Origin: Amia ocellicauda | Lineage: Eukaryota > Chordata > Actinopteri > Amiiformes > Amiidae | Length of the DNA: 64,000 bases | Reading direction: 5' to 3' | NCBI RefSeq assembly: GCF_036373705.1 | Contig: NW_027102660.1 | Coordinates: 186,001 to 250,000 of the forward strand | In this document: positions 45,298-58,140 of the stretch, piece after piece | Layout of the letters: each line of letters starts with the position of its first letter | Numbering within the stretch: the first letter of the stretch is position 1 | Notes under the pieces: model-generated | What the model saw: the letters and a program-made list of their open reading frames with translations, nothing else | Databases searched by the model: none | Told to the model about the DNA's origin: nothing | Position numbers and translations under genes: made by a program

Positions 45298-45408
45298 ATC
45301 AAGTAACCAATCATCTGATTTATTTTTGTCTGGACCGTAGAAAAAATTGTTGTGTATGTTATACTTTTCTCAAATGTCTAAAAAGTGGTATCTGCTCTCC
45401 TGAAGTTG

Positions 45409-45430
45409 AATAAAAAACCTTGTATAAAAA
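45409..45430 (+). promoter_or_regulatory. poly(A) signal and integrase TATA box (E4)
   Basis: AATAAA at 45409-45414 and TATAAAAA at 45423-45430, as in E1. The gap 45298-45469 shows nothing else. Confidence 0.5.
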
Positions 45431-45469
45431 CTTTGCGCATAGTGTGGGTCTGTGTGGTTATTTGACAGA

Positions 45470-46562
45470 ATGACTCGGCAAGCTCCCCAAATGCAGGAAC
45501 TATACTACAACCCAGCCAAGATTGGGGGTTTGGCGGGTAAGAAGGGTTTTCAAAGAGGACTCGCTGAGGCCGGAGTGAAGGTTAATGATGTGGTTGTTTC
45601 AGAATGGTTACGGGAACAAGACGCCTATACCTTACATAAACCTCTCAGGATTAACTTTAAAAGAAACCGCGTATATGCAACTGACATAGATTCACAATGG
45701 CAAATGGATCTAGTCGATATGTCAAATTTATCAAAACATAACAATGGTCACAAATTGATGTTGATGTGTATCGATGTGTTATCAAAATATGCCTGGGCTC
45801 GCATTCTACATAATAAAACAGGTCGGGCGGTGACAAGGGCCTTTGAGGATATATTGTCCCAGGGTCGATGTCCTAAAAAACTGCAGACTGATAAAGGAAA
45901 AGAGTTTCTCAACAGAGAATTTCAGAATCTACTGAAGAGACACAAAATACATCATTTCACCACCGGTAATGAGCTTAGGGCATCGGTAGTGGAGAGGTTT
46001 AACCGCACCATAAAGACCAAAATGTGGAGATATTTTACAGCGGTCAACACGTTCAAGTATTTTGATAAAGTTCAAGATTTTATCGATGCTTACAACCAAT
46101 ACCAATCACACCAGTATTAAAATGAAGCCTTTAGATGTTGATCAAAGTAATTCTTTTAAGGTCTATAAAAAATTATACCGACCATTTATTAAGAAGGGAA
46201 AAACTACTTATTAGTTCAACATCGGTGATGTGGTTCGCGTTTCAAAGCTAAGGAGTACTTTTGCCAATGGTTATGAACAAACATTTTCTGACGAATATTT
46301 TACAGTTACCGAACAGTTGGGTAGAGACCCCCCCGTGTACCGGTTAAAAGACTATGACAGGGAGGATATAGAAGGAACGTTTTACGAAGCCGAGTTACAA
46401 AAAATTATTGTGGGTAAAGACAGTGTATACAGAGTTGAAAAGATATTAGCTGAAAAAACCCAGAACCGGAAAAAATATGTGTTGATGAAATGGCTTGGAT
46501 GGCCTGAAAAGTTCAATAGTTGGGTCCCGGAACAACAGGTTTGCGATATTCAATCCTTATAA
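45470..46562 (+). pseudogene. INT: integrase with chromodomain (E4, fossil)
   Basis: The catalytic core with all three acidic residues is in one open stretch; the chromodomain part is readable in another. About two breaks. Confidence 0.88.
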
Positions 46563-46608
46563 CAACATGCCCGCGGGTGTGTTGGGGGCATTACTTTCGA
46601 TTCTCAAG

Positions 46609-47341
46609 ATGGAATCAGGAGGCTTCTACGTGACTCTACCCAGTAATGCCTCTCTCGATATATATCCTAAAAATGAAATATCCAGTTACACGGTACAATT
46701 TGGAAAATCTATAGATCTAAGGGGGTCGTGGGAAGTGGGGTTGGCGGAAATACAGTATCCTTACACTTGGGCTGTTTTACAAGATAAGGATGCCACCTTC
46801 GCCATTTTTGATGATGTTAAAAAGAGTCAATGGACATTCACGATACAAGGAGGTTATTATGACAATGTGGATAAAATATTAGATGAGATGCATAAACAGT
46901 TCTCAGAAGGCACCCCCAACATCAAGCTATATTACAACCCTATTAAAAACAGAGTGTACAAGGTGTCAAAACCAGGTATTAGCATTCAAACCAGCGGCCA
47001 ACTGGGGCGTATATTTGGGTTCTATTCTGACACAGAGAGCAGGTTCTCAGAAGTGGTGGGGCGGCTTTTACACTCTTTATGTGTATACGGATATCATAAC
47101 CCACCAGAGGGTCGGGGATAGTTATGTCCCCCTTTTGAGAAATGTACTTAATAAAGGTAAAAGCAATGACATGGTCACAATTACTTATGACAAACCACAC
47201 TACGTACCAGTCTCAAAGACCCACTTTGACAACATCACGATCGAAGTAAAATCGGATCAGAATATCAACGTACCCTTCCGCTTCGGTAAAGTTAATGTCA
47301 AACTACATTTTCGACCCCTGAAACAGTTTGTACATTATTAA
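46609..47341 (+). pseudogene. probable penton / minor capsid (E4, fossil)
   Basis: Homologous to 6528-7260; about one break. Confidence 0.6.
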
Positions 47342-47342
47342 A

Positions 47343-47831
47343 ATGGCTACCTCGAGGGGTTATGTAGATCCTAGCGCCTATGTGGATTATTACAAGATGC
47401 AAGATGGAACGGCTTGCCCGGTATTGTAGGAGCCCCCACAATGTATGGCGCCGGTCTAGGAGGACTCTTTCGTGGTCTCTTTAGAATGGCCATACCCCTG
47501 CTTAAGAGAGGCTTTGCTATAGCCAGACCCCACTTGAAATCAGCGGCTAAAAATATTGTTAGTGACGTGTTCACCAATGTTATGAACCGGGCAGCTAGCC
47601 ATGAGCATCAGGAGGGTTCGGGTCTCATGGTAATGGCGAGGAGGGGGGTAAAAGAAGAAACAGCATGTGTCCACCAGGGGGCGACAAAGATCCGTGGCTA
47701 ACAAAAAACGAAGAATCTCTCATTCTCCAACATATCGTGGAAACACTCGGAGAAGGAAGCAGCACAAGAAAAAACCTGCAAAAAGAAAGTCTCAAAGAAA
47801 GAAAAATAGAGCCTCAGGATACATCTTTTAA
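47343..47831 (+). pseudogene. basic core / membrane-active protein (E4, fossil)
   Basis: Amphipathic segment and basic C-terminal region recognisable; about two or three breaks. Confidence 0.58.
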
Positions 47832-47833
47832 AC

Positions 47834-49143
47834 ATGTCTTTTGTCCACAGTCTATCGGAAGAATGCGTCAAATCAGAACTGGATCTGTTTACAGTTCCAT
47901 ACACTCAAACGAGTATAGATAAGATCATATATGTAGAGATTCCCCCTCTTTCTGCAATTTCAGACACGGCCCCTCTGGAGTTTTTTATAGCTGGCAATGG
48001 CGAGGATTATATTGATTTGAATAACACATTTATTTTAATGAACTGTAAAGTGACTGATGAGGATGGCGATGCAATCGAGAAGACGACCAACGCTGGGGTC
48101 ATCAATTACCCGGTGGCCACCATGTTTTCACAGGTGGATGTGACCCTGGGAGATCGGCTCATTAGTCAAAGCAGCAATACTTACCCCTATAGAGCCATGA
48201 TGGAGTGTATACTTAATTATAGTGAGGAGACCCTAAGCAAACAGTTCAACCCCGGCCTTTTCTTCAAAGACATCCCGGAAGCTATGGACGACAAGGATCC
48301 AGAGGGACTCAATAAGGGTTTGCAAAAAAGAACGGCCTTTTCAACAGAAGGGAGGACCTTTGAGCTAATGGGGCATATCCATGCAGACATATTTTTCCTA
48401 GAAAAACTCATGCTCAACGGGGTAGACATTAAAATTAAAATGATCCGTAGTAAAAGTGCTTTTTGTCTGATGACCCCTGATACTGAAAAATATAAACTGA
48501 CCATATTATCGGCCTCGCTGTTTGTGAAAAAAGTGTCCGTCTCCCCGGCGGTTAAACTAGGACACGCGCAGGCGTTAATGACGGCAAACGCCAAGTACCC
48601 GATCGAAAGAGTCTATATGAAAGTCCACAGTATCCCCGCAGGGACACGGGTGATGAACCAGGAAAATCTGTTTCTAGGACAGCTCCCAAAACAGGTTATT
48701 ATAGGTCTCGTGGATAATGATGCATTTACCGGGGTTTACAACAAGAACCCCTTTAACTTTAAACATTATAACGCGGAATTTATAGCGTTGTACGTCGATG
48801 GTGTGCAGGTTCCATCCAGACCTTTTCAACCTGACTTTGAAAACGGCAATGTGGTTCGTGAATATGACAGTCTAGTACTGGCTACGGGTCGCCATCTCAA
48901 GGATCAAACTCCCGGCTGATCGATCGCCGGGAATACTGCAGCGGTTACACCCTGTACGGTTTCAACCTGACCCCTGACGAAGAGTGTGGACAACATTTTT
49001 CACTGATGAAGACGGGCAATATGCGTTTGGAGATGCGTTTCAAGCAGCCTCTACCACGCACTGTAAATATGGTCGTGTATGCAGTGTTTGACAACATTAT
49101 TGAGGTGAATCAGAGGAGAAATGTTATGTATGATTATTATTAA
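47834..49143 (+). pseudogene. MCP: major capsid protein (E4, fossil)
   Basis: The best-preserved capsid gene in the window: 361 of about 436 codons lie in a single open frame, including NYPVATMFSQVDVTLGDR and the second jelly-roll region. About one break. Confidence 0.87.
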
Positions 49144-49144
49144 A

Positions 49145-49627
49145 ATGAACACCAGAGAGCTCAACCACATCATGAATGCCCTGGCCAGCTCACGGAAACT
49201 GTTTCAAGGAGTCTACACCTGCGATCAGCTGCCTAAATTTAAGATCAAGAATTTACCTGCAATGTACATAATCAACACACACCCTAAAAATATGCCCGGA
49301 GAACATTGGCTGGCTATTTATCTAAGGGAGGACCACCGTGGTGAATTTTTTGATTCCTATGCAAACCCCCCGGATTTCAGACCTTTCCCTCGGAAGATCA
49401 ATAACTTTCTGCTCAACAACTGTCAAGAAACCATTTACAGCGGTCGTCAAGTACAAAGTCTTCAGACCTTCACTTGTGGTCAACACTGTGTGTTTTTCTT
49501 ATTTCATAGATCTAAAGGAAGGTCATACCCCGATATTATGGCCTTGTACAGTGAGGATTTAGGCCAAAATGATAAAAAAGTGGCAGAGTTTGTCAGGACA
49601 CTGTGGACCCCCCCTTATAACACAATG
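49145..49627 (+). CDS. PRO: adenain-type protease (E4)
   Basis: Catalytic His (GEHWLAIY), Asp (FFDSYANPP), Gln and Cys (TCGQHCVFF) all present. In this copy the open frame reaches past the usual stop and takes in the mini-ORF, so its last residues differ from E1 and E3. Confidence 0.85.
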
Positions 49628-49702
49628 ACTTACGACCCTAGCCAGCCGTGTATACAGATGGGGTGTTCTTGTGAGGATTTTAAAAGATGTCATGCGTGTT
49701 AA
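49625..49702 (+). CDS. Cys-rich mini-ORF (E4)
   Basis: 25 codons with one Ser-to-Pro difference from E1; all five Cys kept. Whether it is a gene or a former protease tail is open. Confidence 0.4.
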   Translation: MTYDPSQPCIQMGCSCEDFKRCHAC

Positions 49703-49881
49703 GGTGAAAAAATAATGAAAACAGCCTTTGAATCATTAGTTTTGTTTTTATTCAACACAATTCTTATACAAAGCAGGGGTTATGGTATAAATAAATGTAC
49801 AACATTTGAAAAATAAAAAATAAAAATAAAAAATTGTTTGTCGGGTCATTATTTACAGGGGAGACAAATAAAAACATGAGA

Positions 49882-50625
49882 TTAATAAGCTTCCCAACAA
49901 TGGATAGATCCTGAGGATGGTCGCTCAGCATGGTCAGAGTAATGAGATATCGGAGTCAGATCAGGCTCCACCTCTTTACACAGACGGATTTTTTGTCGCG
50001 TTTCCTGGTTAGGAACTGTTGATTGGGGCATGTTCAGACAGGCCATCGCCTGTAGGAAAGCATTCCAGCCTACAGGTCGGCGACTATCGGGTACCTTATT
50101 AGTGCTAGTGACACTCTTCAACAAATCGAACATGTGTGAACCTTTGATCAGTAGTCCTTTAAAAACAAATTCACCCTGTTCATTCCAAGCCGTTACCCGC
50201 AGTTTCTGAACCATTTTGTGCAGGATATATTGTGCATGTCTTTTGCTTCTGGCCGGCATGTTTCTCAAAACATCCGTTACAACATCTCCCTCTGAACTCT
50301 CTACAGGTTCGGTCACCGCAACATCTTTATCAACCGTTCCCCCCGCATCAGCCCCAGAACCATTTTCTTGAGAGGCCATGGTTAAAGTTAAAATGTTTTG
50401 ATCTTTTTCACCCTGTCTAACCAGACGGAGGTAGCGCTGTAACGTGTTGGTATACAACTGGGCTTTGGAATACTGATTTAAATCGGCCCTGGCCTGTATA
50501 GCTTTCATTTCAGAGTCCAGGTTGTTTTCGGCCGTTTGTCTAATGGGCTCTGGCCCGACAACATTTTTTCTCAGTTTCTCAAGCTGCTCCTGAGGGATCA
50601 AAAACATTTTCTGAGCATATTCCAT
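49882..50625 (-). CDS. conserved late protein (E4)
   Basis: Same gene as 9890-10549, open for 247 codons here because the frame runs on beyond the usual stop. The RPVGWNAFLQAM motif is kept. Confidence 0.6.
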   Translation of the reverse strand: MEYAQKMFLIPQEQLEKLRKNVVGPEPIRQTAENNLDSEMKAIQARADLNQYSKAQLYTNTLQRYLRLVRQGEKDQNILTLTMASQENGSGADAGGTVDKDVAVTEPVESSEGDVVTDVLRNMPARSKRHAQYILHKMVQKLRVTAWNEQGEFVFKGLLIKGSHMFDLLKSVTSTNKVPDSRRPVGWNAFLQAMACLNMPQSTVPNQETRQKIRLCKEVEPDLTPISHYSDHAERPSSGSIHCWEAY

Positions 50626-50627
50626 TA

Positions 50628-50963
50628 TTAACCCACTCTGGAAGCTAGAAGACTGGTTAGGAAAGGCACGGCTATGCTCAACAGCGGTCCTATAAAACCC
50701 CCGGTTTGATTAATCTTCTTTCTTTTTCTTTTAATAGAATACTTCTTATTAGCGATGATCTTGATAACCGCTTTTTGTTTTTTGAGTTTAGAATGTTGAG
50801 AAGGGGTTAGGGGTATATTACCGCGTAAGATGTTAAAAGCTATTTCACACAGGGTCTCGATCAAATCCGAGGGGGCCCCTGCCAGCACAGCTTTCCTATG
50901 GCGCGGGCTCCTCTCAAATAACATTTGCAAAAGCGGCAGATTTCTTTTAATCCGAACAGACAT
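50628..50963 (-). CDS. small basic late protein with hydrophobic tail
   Basis: 111 codons, MSVRIKRNLPLLQML start. The middle is rich in Lys/Arg (KLKKQKAVIK, KRKRKK), and the end is a hydrophobic Gly-rich tail (GGFIGPLLSIAVPFLTSLLA). Small proteins of this design (LIETLCEIAFNILRGN then a basic linker) recur next to the ATPase in animal Polintons. A virion DNA-binding or membrane-active role is inferred from composition. Two bases from the 219-aa gene and six from the ATPase gene, so probably one late transcript. Confidence 0.68.
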   Translation of the reverse strand: MSVRIKRNLPLLQMLFERSPRHRKAVLAGAPSDLIETLCEIAFNILRGNIPLTPSQHSKLKKQKAVIKIIANKKYSIKRKRKKINQTGGFIGPLLSIAVPFLTSLLASRVG

Positions 50964-50969
50964 TCTTAT

Positions 50970-51641
50970 TTATTTCCTTTTCTTTAGCACATAGACTGCC
51001 GGCCAATCGTGCGGGCACAAACCTGTTCTTAGGCGAAAGTCTTCTGGGGTTTGTGCATTTAATTCCGCAATCAAGTACCCGTAGGGTTTTTTGGTGGCAT
51101 CCTCAAATGCCTCCAAAAAGAACTTGGTCTGGTTAGGGTACATTTGACGAGCCAAGACGGTGACCTGTAGTTTATCTCTGGGGTTTTTAAAAAGAATTAT
51201 ATAATTGGCATATAAATTAATAGTGCGGCTTTTTTTACCTTGAAAAAATAGATTTTGAACTAAATAAATAATACTTAAATTCCTATGATGAGTGTACTTT
51301 GTGAAAGCTTTTTCCACTTCACTGTTGTCACCGGCCTGCTCCATCAGGTCATCAAGGATCACTAGGTTAGTATTACCGGGCGGGAACAAGTCATCGCCAC
51401 ACAACGAGGCGGGGAGACCTTGCACAAATTTCAGATTATTTTTTTTCCAAGCCAAATCATCGTAGAGAGGTTGCCAGCAAGAGAAACACCACACTATGTT
51501 GTCAAGAGCTTGGGACACGGTTGCGTCCACATCTTCTATGATGTTCTTTATAAGATAGCTCTTCCCCGAATTGGAGGGACCGGCTATAATACAGGAGAAA
51601 GGGTGTTGAAGTCTGTTTTCAAAACCACCGCTAATATCCAT
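50970..51641 (-). CDS. ATP: A32-type DNA-packaging ATPase
   Basis: 223 codons open. FtsK/HerA-superfamily motor that would pump the linear genome into capsids. Walker A GPSNSGKS at residues 21-28, Walker B NLVILDDLM with D97-D98, and a downstream YLVQNLFFQG segment typical of A32-like ATPases (sensor region). Length fits Polinton ATPases. The start overlaps the polymerase end by about ten bases. E1 and E3 carry broken versions. Confidence 0.92.
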   Translation of the reverse strand: MDISGGFENRLQHPFSCIIAGPSNSGKSYLIKNIIEDVDATVSQALDNIVWCFSCWQPLYDDLAWKKNNLKFVQGLPASLCGDDLFPPGNTNLVILDDLMEQAGDNSEVEKAFTKYTHHRNLSIIYLVQNLFFQGKKSRTINLYANYIILFKNPRDKLQVTVLARQMYPNQTKFFLEAFEDATKKPYGYLIAELNAQTPEDFRLRTGLCPHDWPAVYVLKKRK

Positions 51642-54600
51642 AAGGCAGAGTGGTATAATCAGTCTTCAACACTCTTTTATTGTACACCACCCTGAACCGT
51701 TTGTTTAGTGATCTATTTTCCAACGTGTACCCCTTTTTATTGCGATAGATCTGATTTCCGGCTGTAATAATCTCACGAGGAGGCGCGTCTTTCTCGGTTA
51801 CAAAACTTTCTACCAGGGTCGTCAGAGACTTGATGTTAATGAGCTTGTTGTTACAATGGTTCAGAGTGAAACCCTTAACTTTCATACAGGTCTTACCCGC
51901 AGCCGTTCTGTATGCGTAAGTCTTAGGACCCCCTGAAACAAACTCCACTATGTGGTCCTGAGGATCTAGTTCGCTCGTTAACTCCCCAAGGTAGTCCCCG
52001 AGGGGAGGGACCCAATCCCCTGGCCTGGTGACAAAGATTACAGAGTCAGTATCATGATAGAGCGTGCGTTCCTGCAACTGATCCATTAAGTTGTACAGTT
52101 CAAGCCGGGCGTAAGCCGAGGTAAAAACCGCTATGAAAACATTAACGTTCCCCTGTTTGGTGGGGAAATCTTTAGGGGCCCTCCACTGGACCTGTGCCAC
52201 GTGGTCATTTAAGAATTGAAAGTGTGATACTGCATGTTGTTTGGAAAACATAAATTCTATGAACAGTTCAGGGGTTTTAATCAAGGTTGTGTTTAGACGG
52301 TAATTTCTTTCCCCAAACTTACCCCACAGACTGTTTAAAATCAGTTTGGACATTTGTCTCTTGGCGGGGTTTACAGTTATGTTCCCCGGCTCTAGACGGA
52401 TCCCTTCCTTTTCAAAATATTGCTGAACGTATCGCTCTTTGGCCGCGGAGTCAACACACCATGAGGGATAGCCCGATGCCTCCTGTTTCCCTTTCAGATG
52501 GGTCATAATGTAATCAGCAAAAAGAGTATCAGTTTTTTCAGAAAAATGCCAAACCTCATACACCTTACCGACTCTGTAACCTTTCTCCACCGCCTTGTCA
52601 AGCTCAATGCTACACCAGACACCCGTCAGCGCTCTCTCTTCATCACTGTGCAGACAAGAGGTAGTTTGATTTTCAGTTTCCACACACGTTCTACACAGAG
52701 GGAACATCAATTTTCCCGAACACCTGTAAGGCAACACGGGTAAGAACAGCTCGCGAGGAGGGTACATGGTGACTTTGATCAAACTAAAGTAATGTCCGAT
52801 TTCGAGAAAGTCACGATAAACAATGGTTGGACGCCCCACCGGGTACATTTTGGTCTTGTTGACATAAGGGTACAGACTGGTGAAATCATAGTAATCTACT
52901 CTCTCACCCTCCTTTACCTCATAATGTAAACAGAGGGCATTGGTACGACCCCCAAATAACGCATCCCGGGGCTCTAGACATTCAGGAAAGTCCAAGGTTT
53001 CCATAAACCATTGTACCCCCGCATCCTGTTGCTTCAGGGTCGTCCACTCGTGTTCCCAAATCACCAGCACGTTCAAACCATAGGTGTTTTTTAAAGTTTC
53101 AATTCGTTCCTGGAAATCATAGTAGATATCACCGCAGAGTTTTTGTGATTCGGGGTTAAAGGTGTTTGGGTCGAAGCACTGAGGACAGCCATGGTAAATA
53201 CAACCAGCAAACTCATAAGCGGTACGCCGCCCGAACACGTCGCTAAAACCGTCTAAGTAGTAAGGCCCCATTTTGACTTCCCCTTGATTTAAAGCATGTC
53301 TGATGAATATGTTATCCCGGGCACTCAGGTATTCCAGCCACTGTATGGAGACAGTCGAAAAGTTATTTTGTCTAGCACGATAGTTGTCAGAAGTGGTGAC
53401 CGCTATAGTGTTTCTCTGCAAGAAATTGGACCGATACATTTTCATGCAGAGAGACACTATGGTCACACTTTGCAAAGGGTCGAGACCCGATGTGTTGATA
53501 ACCTCGGCGCAGAAACGCACACAGGCTTCTTTAAGGATCACCACATCATTTTTACAATAAGCGGCCATCTCTTCTCGGAAATCAAAAACACCTCACTTAA
53601 CCGTATTGTACCATTTAAAGAATTCCTCCCTCTCATGAGACATCATAGTATCAACCCCATAATAAGAGGCGGGCGGGTAGGACCCTCGATAATTTTGAGT
53701 GTCCTTAGTATTAAAAAAATGGCAGAACCAACCTTTCTTCTGAGCCTCAAAACCCAGAGCCTTAGGCAAAGCGCTCAATTTCATGGGGAGGAAATTTAAC
53801 GAGTCTATGTAACGTTAGTTGAAAGCTTCGTCGGTGAAACACATGATCTTGCTACCCTGAGCTATTATTTTTGGGGTCACCCCATTTTCCACCAGATACT
53901 TCATCAAAATGTAAGAATCATAACCCTTAGCATTGTGGGCAATAAATGTGTAATTGAGGTATTTTGGACCGCGATACCGCGTAAAGAAATCCCTGACACA
54001 ACTCTCACCGCTAGCTGACCACTCACGATCCAACATGTCAATACAGTGTATATAATTAGCAACGTGGACCCCGTTTTCTTGCCGGCATTCAAAAGCAAAA
54101 AAGACATACCGGTTGTGCGGCGGCTCCTTTTTAACCGGCTGAATAAAGCACTGGTGTTCGGACCCCGAGGTTAAATCAGCATTACAGATCCTGCATCTCG
54201 GCTCCAGACATTTGTGTGGTTTAACCTCATGAAAATGGTACTGGAGGCAACACTGCGGGCAATATTTAGTTTGATCACAATAACTCAGTTTTTTAACCCC
54301 CTCAGCAGCGGCCCTCTGTACCTTATGCTCGGAAAAACAGAACGTTGAGAGACAAATCCTTAAGCAATCTTTACATTGGATGGTAGGGGCCAAACCCTTA
54401 CGACATTGCGGATTGAAACAGACGTTACAGTAACCGTCACAGCGGTGCTTAAGCTTATCATTGAAGGCCTTATAACACCAATGACAAACATACGAACAAC
54501 CCAAAAAAGCCGTCAAACTCTTTATTCCAAATTAATGTCTATCACCTAGGAAGAGAAACAGTGTCTGTGTATGGGTTTCAGGATGTGTCTGAAATTTAAC

Positions 54601-55763
54601 AAATACTTCCTTTACCTCACAACGGTACCACACAACAATTTTTAAAGACAACAACTCCTCAAACTTGGTAATGTCTGAAAAGGCAACCATCTGTTGAGAG
54701 TTTAAGCCGGCCCTCTGATGAAGCATTAAAGCCTCTTGCAGAGCTTGGGGTTCAGGCATGTCGGGGGTGAGTAGTTTTATTAAACTGTAAGCAAAACAGA
54801 GCTTATTGTCCCCACTGGAACTCACCACTAATTGCCTGAGCTTGGTCCTAATTATGTCGTTCTTCAAGCATTTCGACAGTCTTCTAAGCGCCCCACCCTC
54901 AGGGTTACGAACCACATTCATTACCAGAGACAGACTTTCATCAGCTAAGATGGCTGCGTTACTTTGCAATAACGCTTCGATTTTAGCCAGACATCTAAAT
55001 TATCTCCACTCAGCATTGCAGATAGGTTGCTAAACAAAGCATCCCCTCTGAGTTCTAACTGTACAACATCTCGAGGTCTGACCCTTTCAGCAACCTGTTC
55101 AAGCATTTTCTGCAAGGCCTCGTGTATGTTGACAAATATTTCTGCATAATTGTCACAATTTAAAAGTTCTGCAAAAGTAAAACGCTGAATCATTTCAAAA
55201 TTGTTATAGGCCGGTCTATCTATAATCACGGGATCACTGGTACTCTTGGACACATCATCATTTTGAACCAAGCCTTCACCCCCTACATTCTCACAGAGCA
55301 TGTCCTCCACAGCCTTATCAGTCTCAGAACCCTCCACATTCCGAACACCCCCACTGCTGACATCTACAAAACCCCCTTTTTGAGGAGGCTCATTTAAAGC
55401 CTGTAAAAGTCCTTCAAAGATATCCAACCGGTTAATGTCAAGACCCTCCTCTATAGTGATGGCTGCTTCTGCCGCCATCCTGTGTTCTAATTGTCTCAAA
55501 TAATTTATAATAGGGGCAGAATTTGGTCGGGGTAGCTCCTCCAAAGCCTCCACCATTTCAAACAAATCGGGGTGAACTAGGGGGTGAACCTCTATAAGCG
55601 CTACCGGTGGGAGGTGGTTATTTAGATCATTGACCATCTGTAACAGGTCGGGGTTCACCGGTAAGTGTGTTAATTCACATTCTATCGGTGGTAATTGGGG
55701 GTTATTTAAATCATTTATCATTTGTAATAGTTCCAGGTTCATTGGGACATCAGAGGAGTTCAC
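51631..55763 (-). pseudogene. POLB: protein-primed DNA polymerase B (E4, fossil)
   Basis: The most complete polymerase in the window. In order from the N-terminus: three short repeats built on PDLLQMVNDLNN (about 55500-55760), a helical region typical of Polinton polymerases, a Cys-rich zinc-finger region (many CxxC pairs, about 54150-54516), exonuclease motifs FFAFECRQE and FIAHNAKGYDSY, then a 645-codon open stretch (51631-53568) with YCKNDVV, the palm motif YYDFTSLYPY (D228), KLILNSLWG (K408), and YHDTDSV (D506, D508). It would copy the linear genome from its TIR ends. Broken about three times. Confidence 0.9.
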
Positions 55764-55925
55764 AACAGGGCCGGGGATGTTCTCTCGGGAAGGTCTTTTT
55801 GGGGCCCTAGCTTGTTCATAATCCTTTAGTTTGTGAGTTCTTTTACCAAGTCAGGACATTTTTTAATTTATTTTTTATTTTTCCAACAACCCACAATAGT
55901 AAGGCGTTTTGTGTCTATTAAAACA

Positions 55926-56507
55926 TTAAATACGGTACAATTCGTTAGTAAGGGTATTAATAAGGGTGTTTTGGCTCTCTATCACCAGGTTTTGCCCCAG
56001 TAACACAAGTCTTTGATTTTGTAACAAAGTATGTAGCAACTCATGCCGACCTTCAGGAAGTAGCTCCGGGGGCTGGTGGCCTGGCTCAGCTTCAAAGGAT
56101 GGTCGCTCCGGTAAATCTCGGTCGAAGGAGGCAGGGAGCGAGCGTATACTCATGGACGGAGACCAAGAAGGCCTTTGCGGTGACACCCTGGCCAAGCGCG
56201 GGGTACTGTTCCGCGTTTCTGTAGCCAAGAAACGGGTCTGGGGGGACGATGTTGAAACCAGGCCGTCGTTGGGTGGTGTGTCAGCCCTGACTGACGGCGA
56301 CCCCTGAGGTTGTTGGATGCCTGTATTTGTTCCGCCCGACAATGCGGCGGGCTGAATCTGGGGTGTTGAATTACCCCCAGAAGGCTGTGGCCTGAGTAGA
56401 TGTTGGGGGGTCTCCAAGACCACCGTGGGGGATCCTCTCGGTGATCTCACCGGGGAAGATGTTTGATCCCACTTAGACGGGGTAATTGTCCTCAATAGCT
56501 CATCCAC
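55926..56507 (-). CDS. Pro/Ser-rich disordered protein
   Basis: 193 codons open, MDELLRTITPSKWD start. Residues 15-150 are Pro/Ser/Thr/Gln-rich with several SPR or SPS words and no predicted fold. The last 45 residues (ELLHTLLQNQRLVLLGQNL onward) form a leucine-rich amphipathic, possibly coiled-coil, helix. No family recognised. It lies at the head of the minus-strand set, just after the spliced-looking right arm, and has its own AATAAA about 55 bases downstream. Confidence 0.55.
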   Translation of the reverse strand: MDELLRTITPSKWDQTSSPVRSPRGSPTVVLETPQHLLRPQPSGGNSTPQIQPAALSGGTNTGIQQPQGSPSVRADTPPNDGLVSTSSPQTRFLATETRNSTPRLARVSPQRPSWSPSMSIRSLPASFDRDLPERPSFEAEPGHQPPELLPEGRHELLHTLLQNQRLVLLGQNLVIESQNTLINTLTNELYRI

Positions 56508-58140
56508 AGAATGACTATCCCAAGAGTCTTGGGAAGAATAAAAATATACATTACATTTACATCTTTAAACGGCGACAGAAATCAAACTTAAAACAACATG
56601 TCCAGGACATTCAAAACCTTTAGCTTTTTTAGACCTTTGAAAATAGCCTTAGACATTCACTACAACACCTTATTATTTACAGACAATATATTTATTAGGA
56701 CTTGATAATAAATGTAAAACAGAGAAGCCGCTGTAAATAAACTGTTTCTTAAATGTTTCTTTAAAAACTGTAATATTGTTAATAAAACACACACACACAC
56801 AACAACATTTCATTTTTAAACGAACCTTCCAAGTGTAAACGCTTCCTGATCCCGGGACTTCCTGTTTCACAAACGTTTTCACGATCTGTTTAAATATTAA
56901 ATACAATGAACACCTTCAAGCCTTTTCCTACAACCACTTTAAAACAGAAGTATAATAGCGGGAGATAAGCCAAACAACTTACTAAACCCTTTCAGACGGC
57001 TTTACTTCCTAACCAGACGGTACGGCAATCGGTCATTTCTAAACACGTTCCCCAGAAACAAGCCTAGACCTGTCCGGACTTCTAAAGATCTTTCCCAGAA
57101 GCCCCCGCCCTACAGGAAACGGTCACCCATGGCTTAAATATTAGCCCTCAACGGGCAAACAAAGCCCTTTTAAAAACATTAAAGTTTGAAAGATCTTACT
57201 TACCTCCACAGAATAATCGTTTCTTATGTTTTTCGGCTGGTTTAGCTTTTTGCACCGCTGTGAAGGTAAGAGACATGTTTAACCTTTAACCACACCGCTT
57301 TATAAAAAGCTTTTACCTCTTACAGGCTGCAGACATATACTCACAGCTATCAGATACCGGGGCTGACGGCCTTTCAGATTCGTGAAAGGTTACGGTTCTC
57401 GAAGGTAAAACGAAACAAGCCCTCGATGTGGAAGGCCTTTCGTTGTCTCGAACCACGTTTCTTAATACTGTTAGACAGGATAATTTTTTTAAATTAACAA
57501 AACTGGACTCAAACATCTTACAGAAACGTTATACAAACAAACAGGGGTTTAGTTCTTACCCGGTCGGCAGACAGCCTGTCTAGGGACAACCACTTCTCTT
57601 GGTCGATCCTCGGAGACATTAATCACAGGCCTTTCGATAGTTTCTGTGTAATTAAAGAGACCGGCATTAATATATATTAAAATGTTTTCATAACTCTAAT
57701 GAGCCGCTTCAAAACCACACACACCCATACATAAGAACCCATGAGCGCAAACACAAAAATCTTACCGTCGTTGTTCCAGATGATCTCCTCAGCGTTGGGA
57801 ATTAACTCCTGTTGACTGGCTGAAAAATAATTTTACAGAACTTAAAACAGATGTTATAGCCTTATTTACAATACATGCACACAACACGCTCTGAGTCAAT
57901 GAAAATAATCTGAAGACTTGCCTAAAAACTCGTTTAAATCGAAGTCGCTGATGTTGTTTCCGGACATTGTTGATCTTTAGACTTAAATCGAAAGGTCAGT
58001 ATGAGTCTGTCGAGCTGAAGACCAGACCTTCATACTTATACTGATGGCCACATGCCGGATCTGCTTGTAAGGCATTGTTCTGGTCTGGCCTTTGTGCCGC
58101 CCTGTTACCAATTAACATATCAAAACCAACCAATAAAATG
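56508..58140 (-). other. right arm with splice signals (E4)
   Basis: Same donor and acceptor series as E1, TATA box at 58033-58040 and CCAAT boxes to about 58134. (CA)n run near 56787. No long frame. Confidence 0.48.
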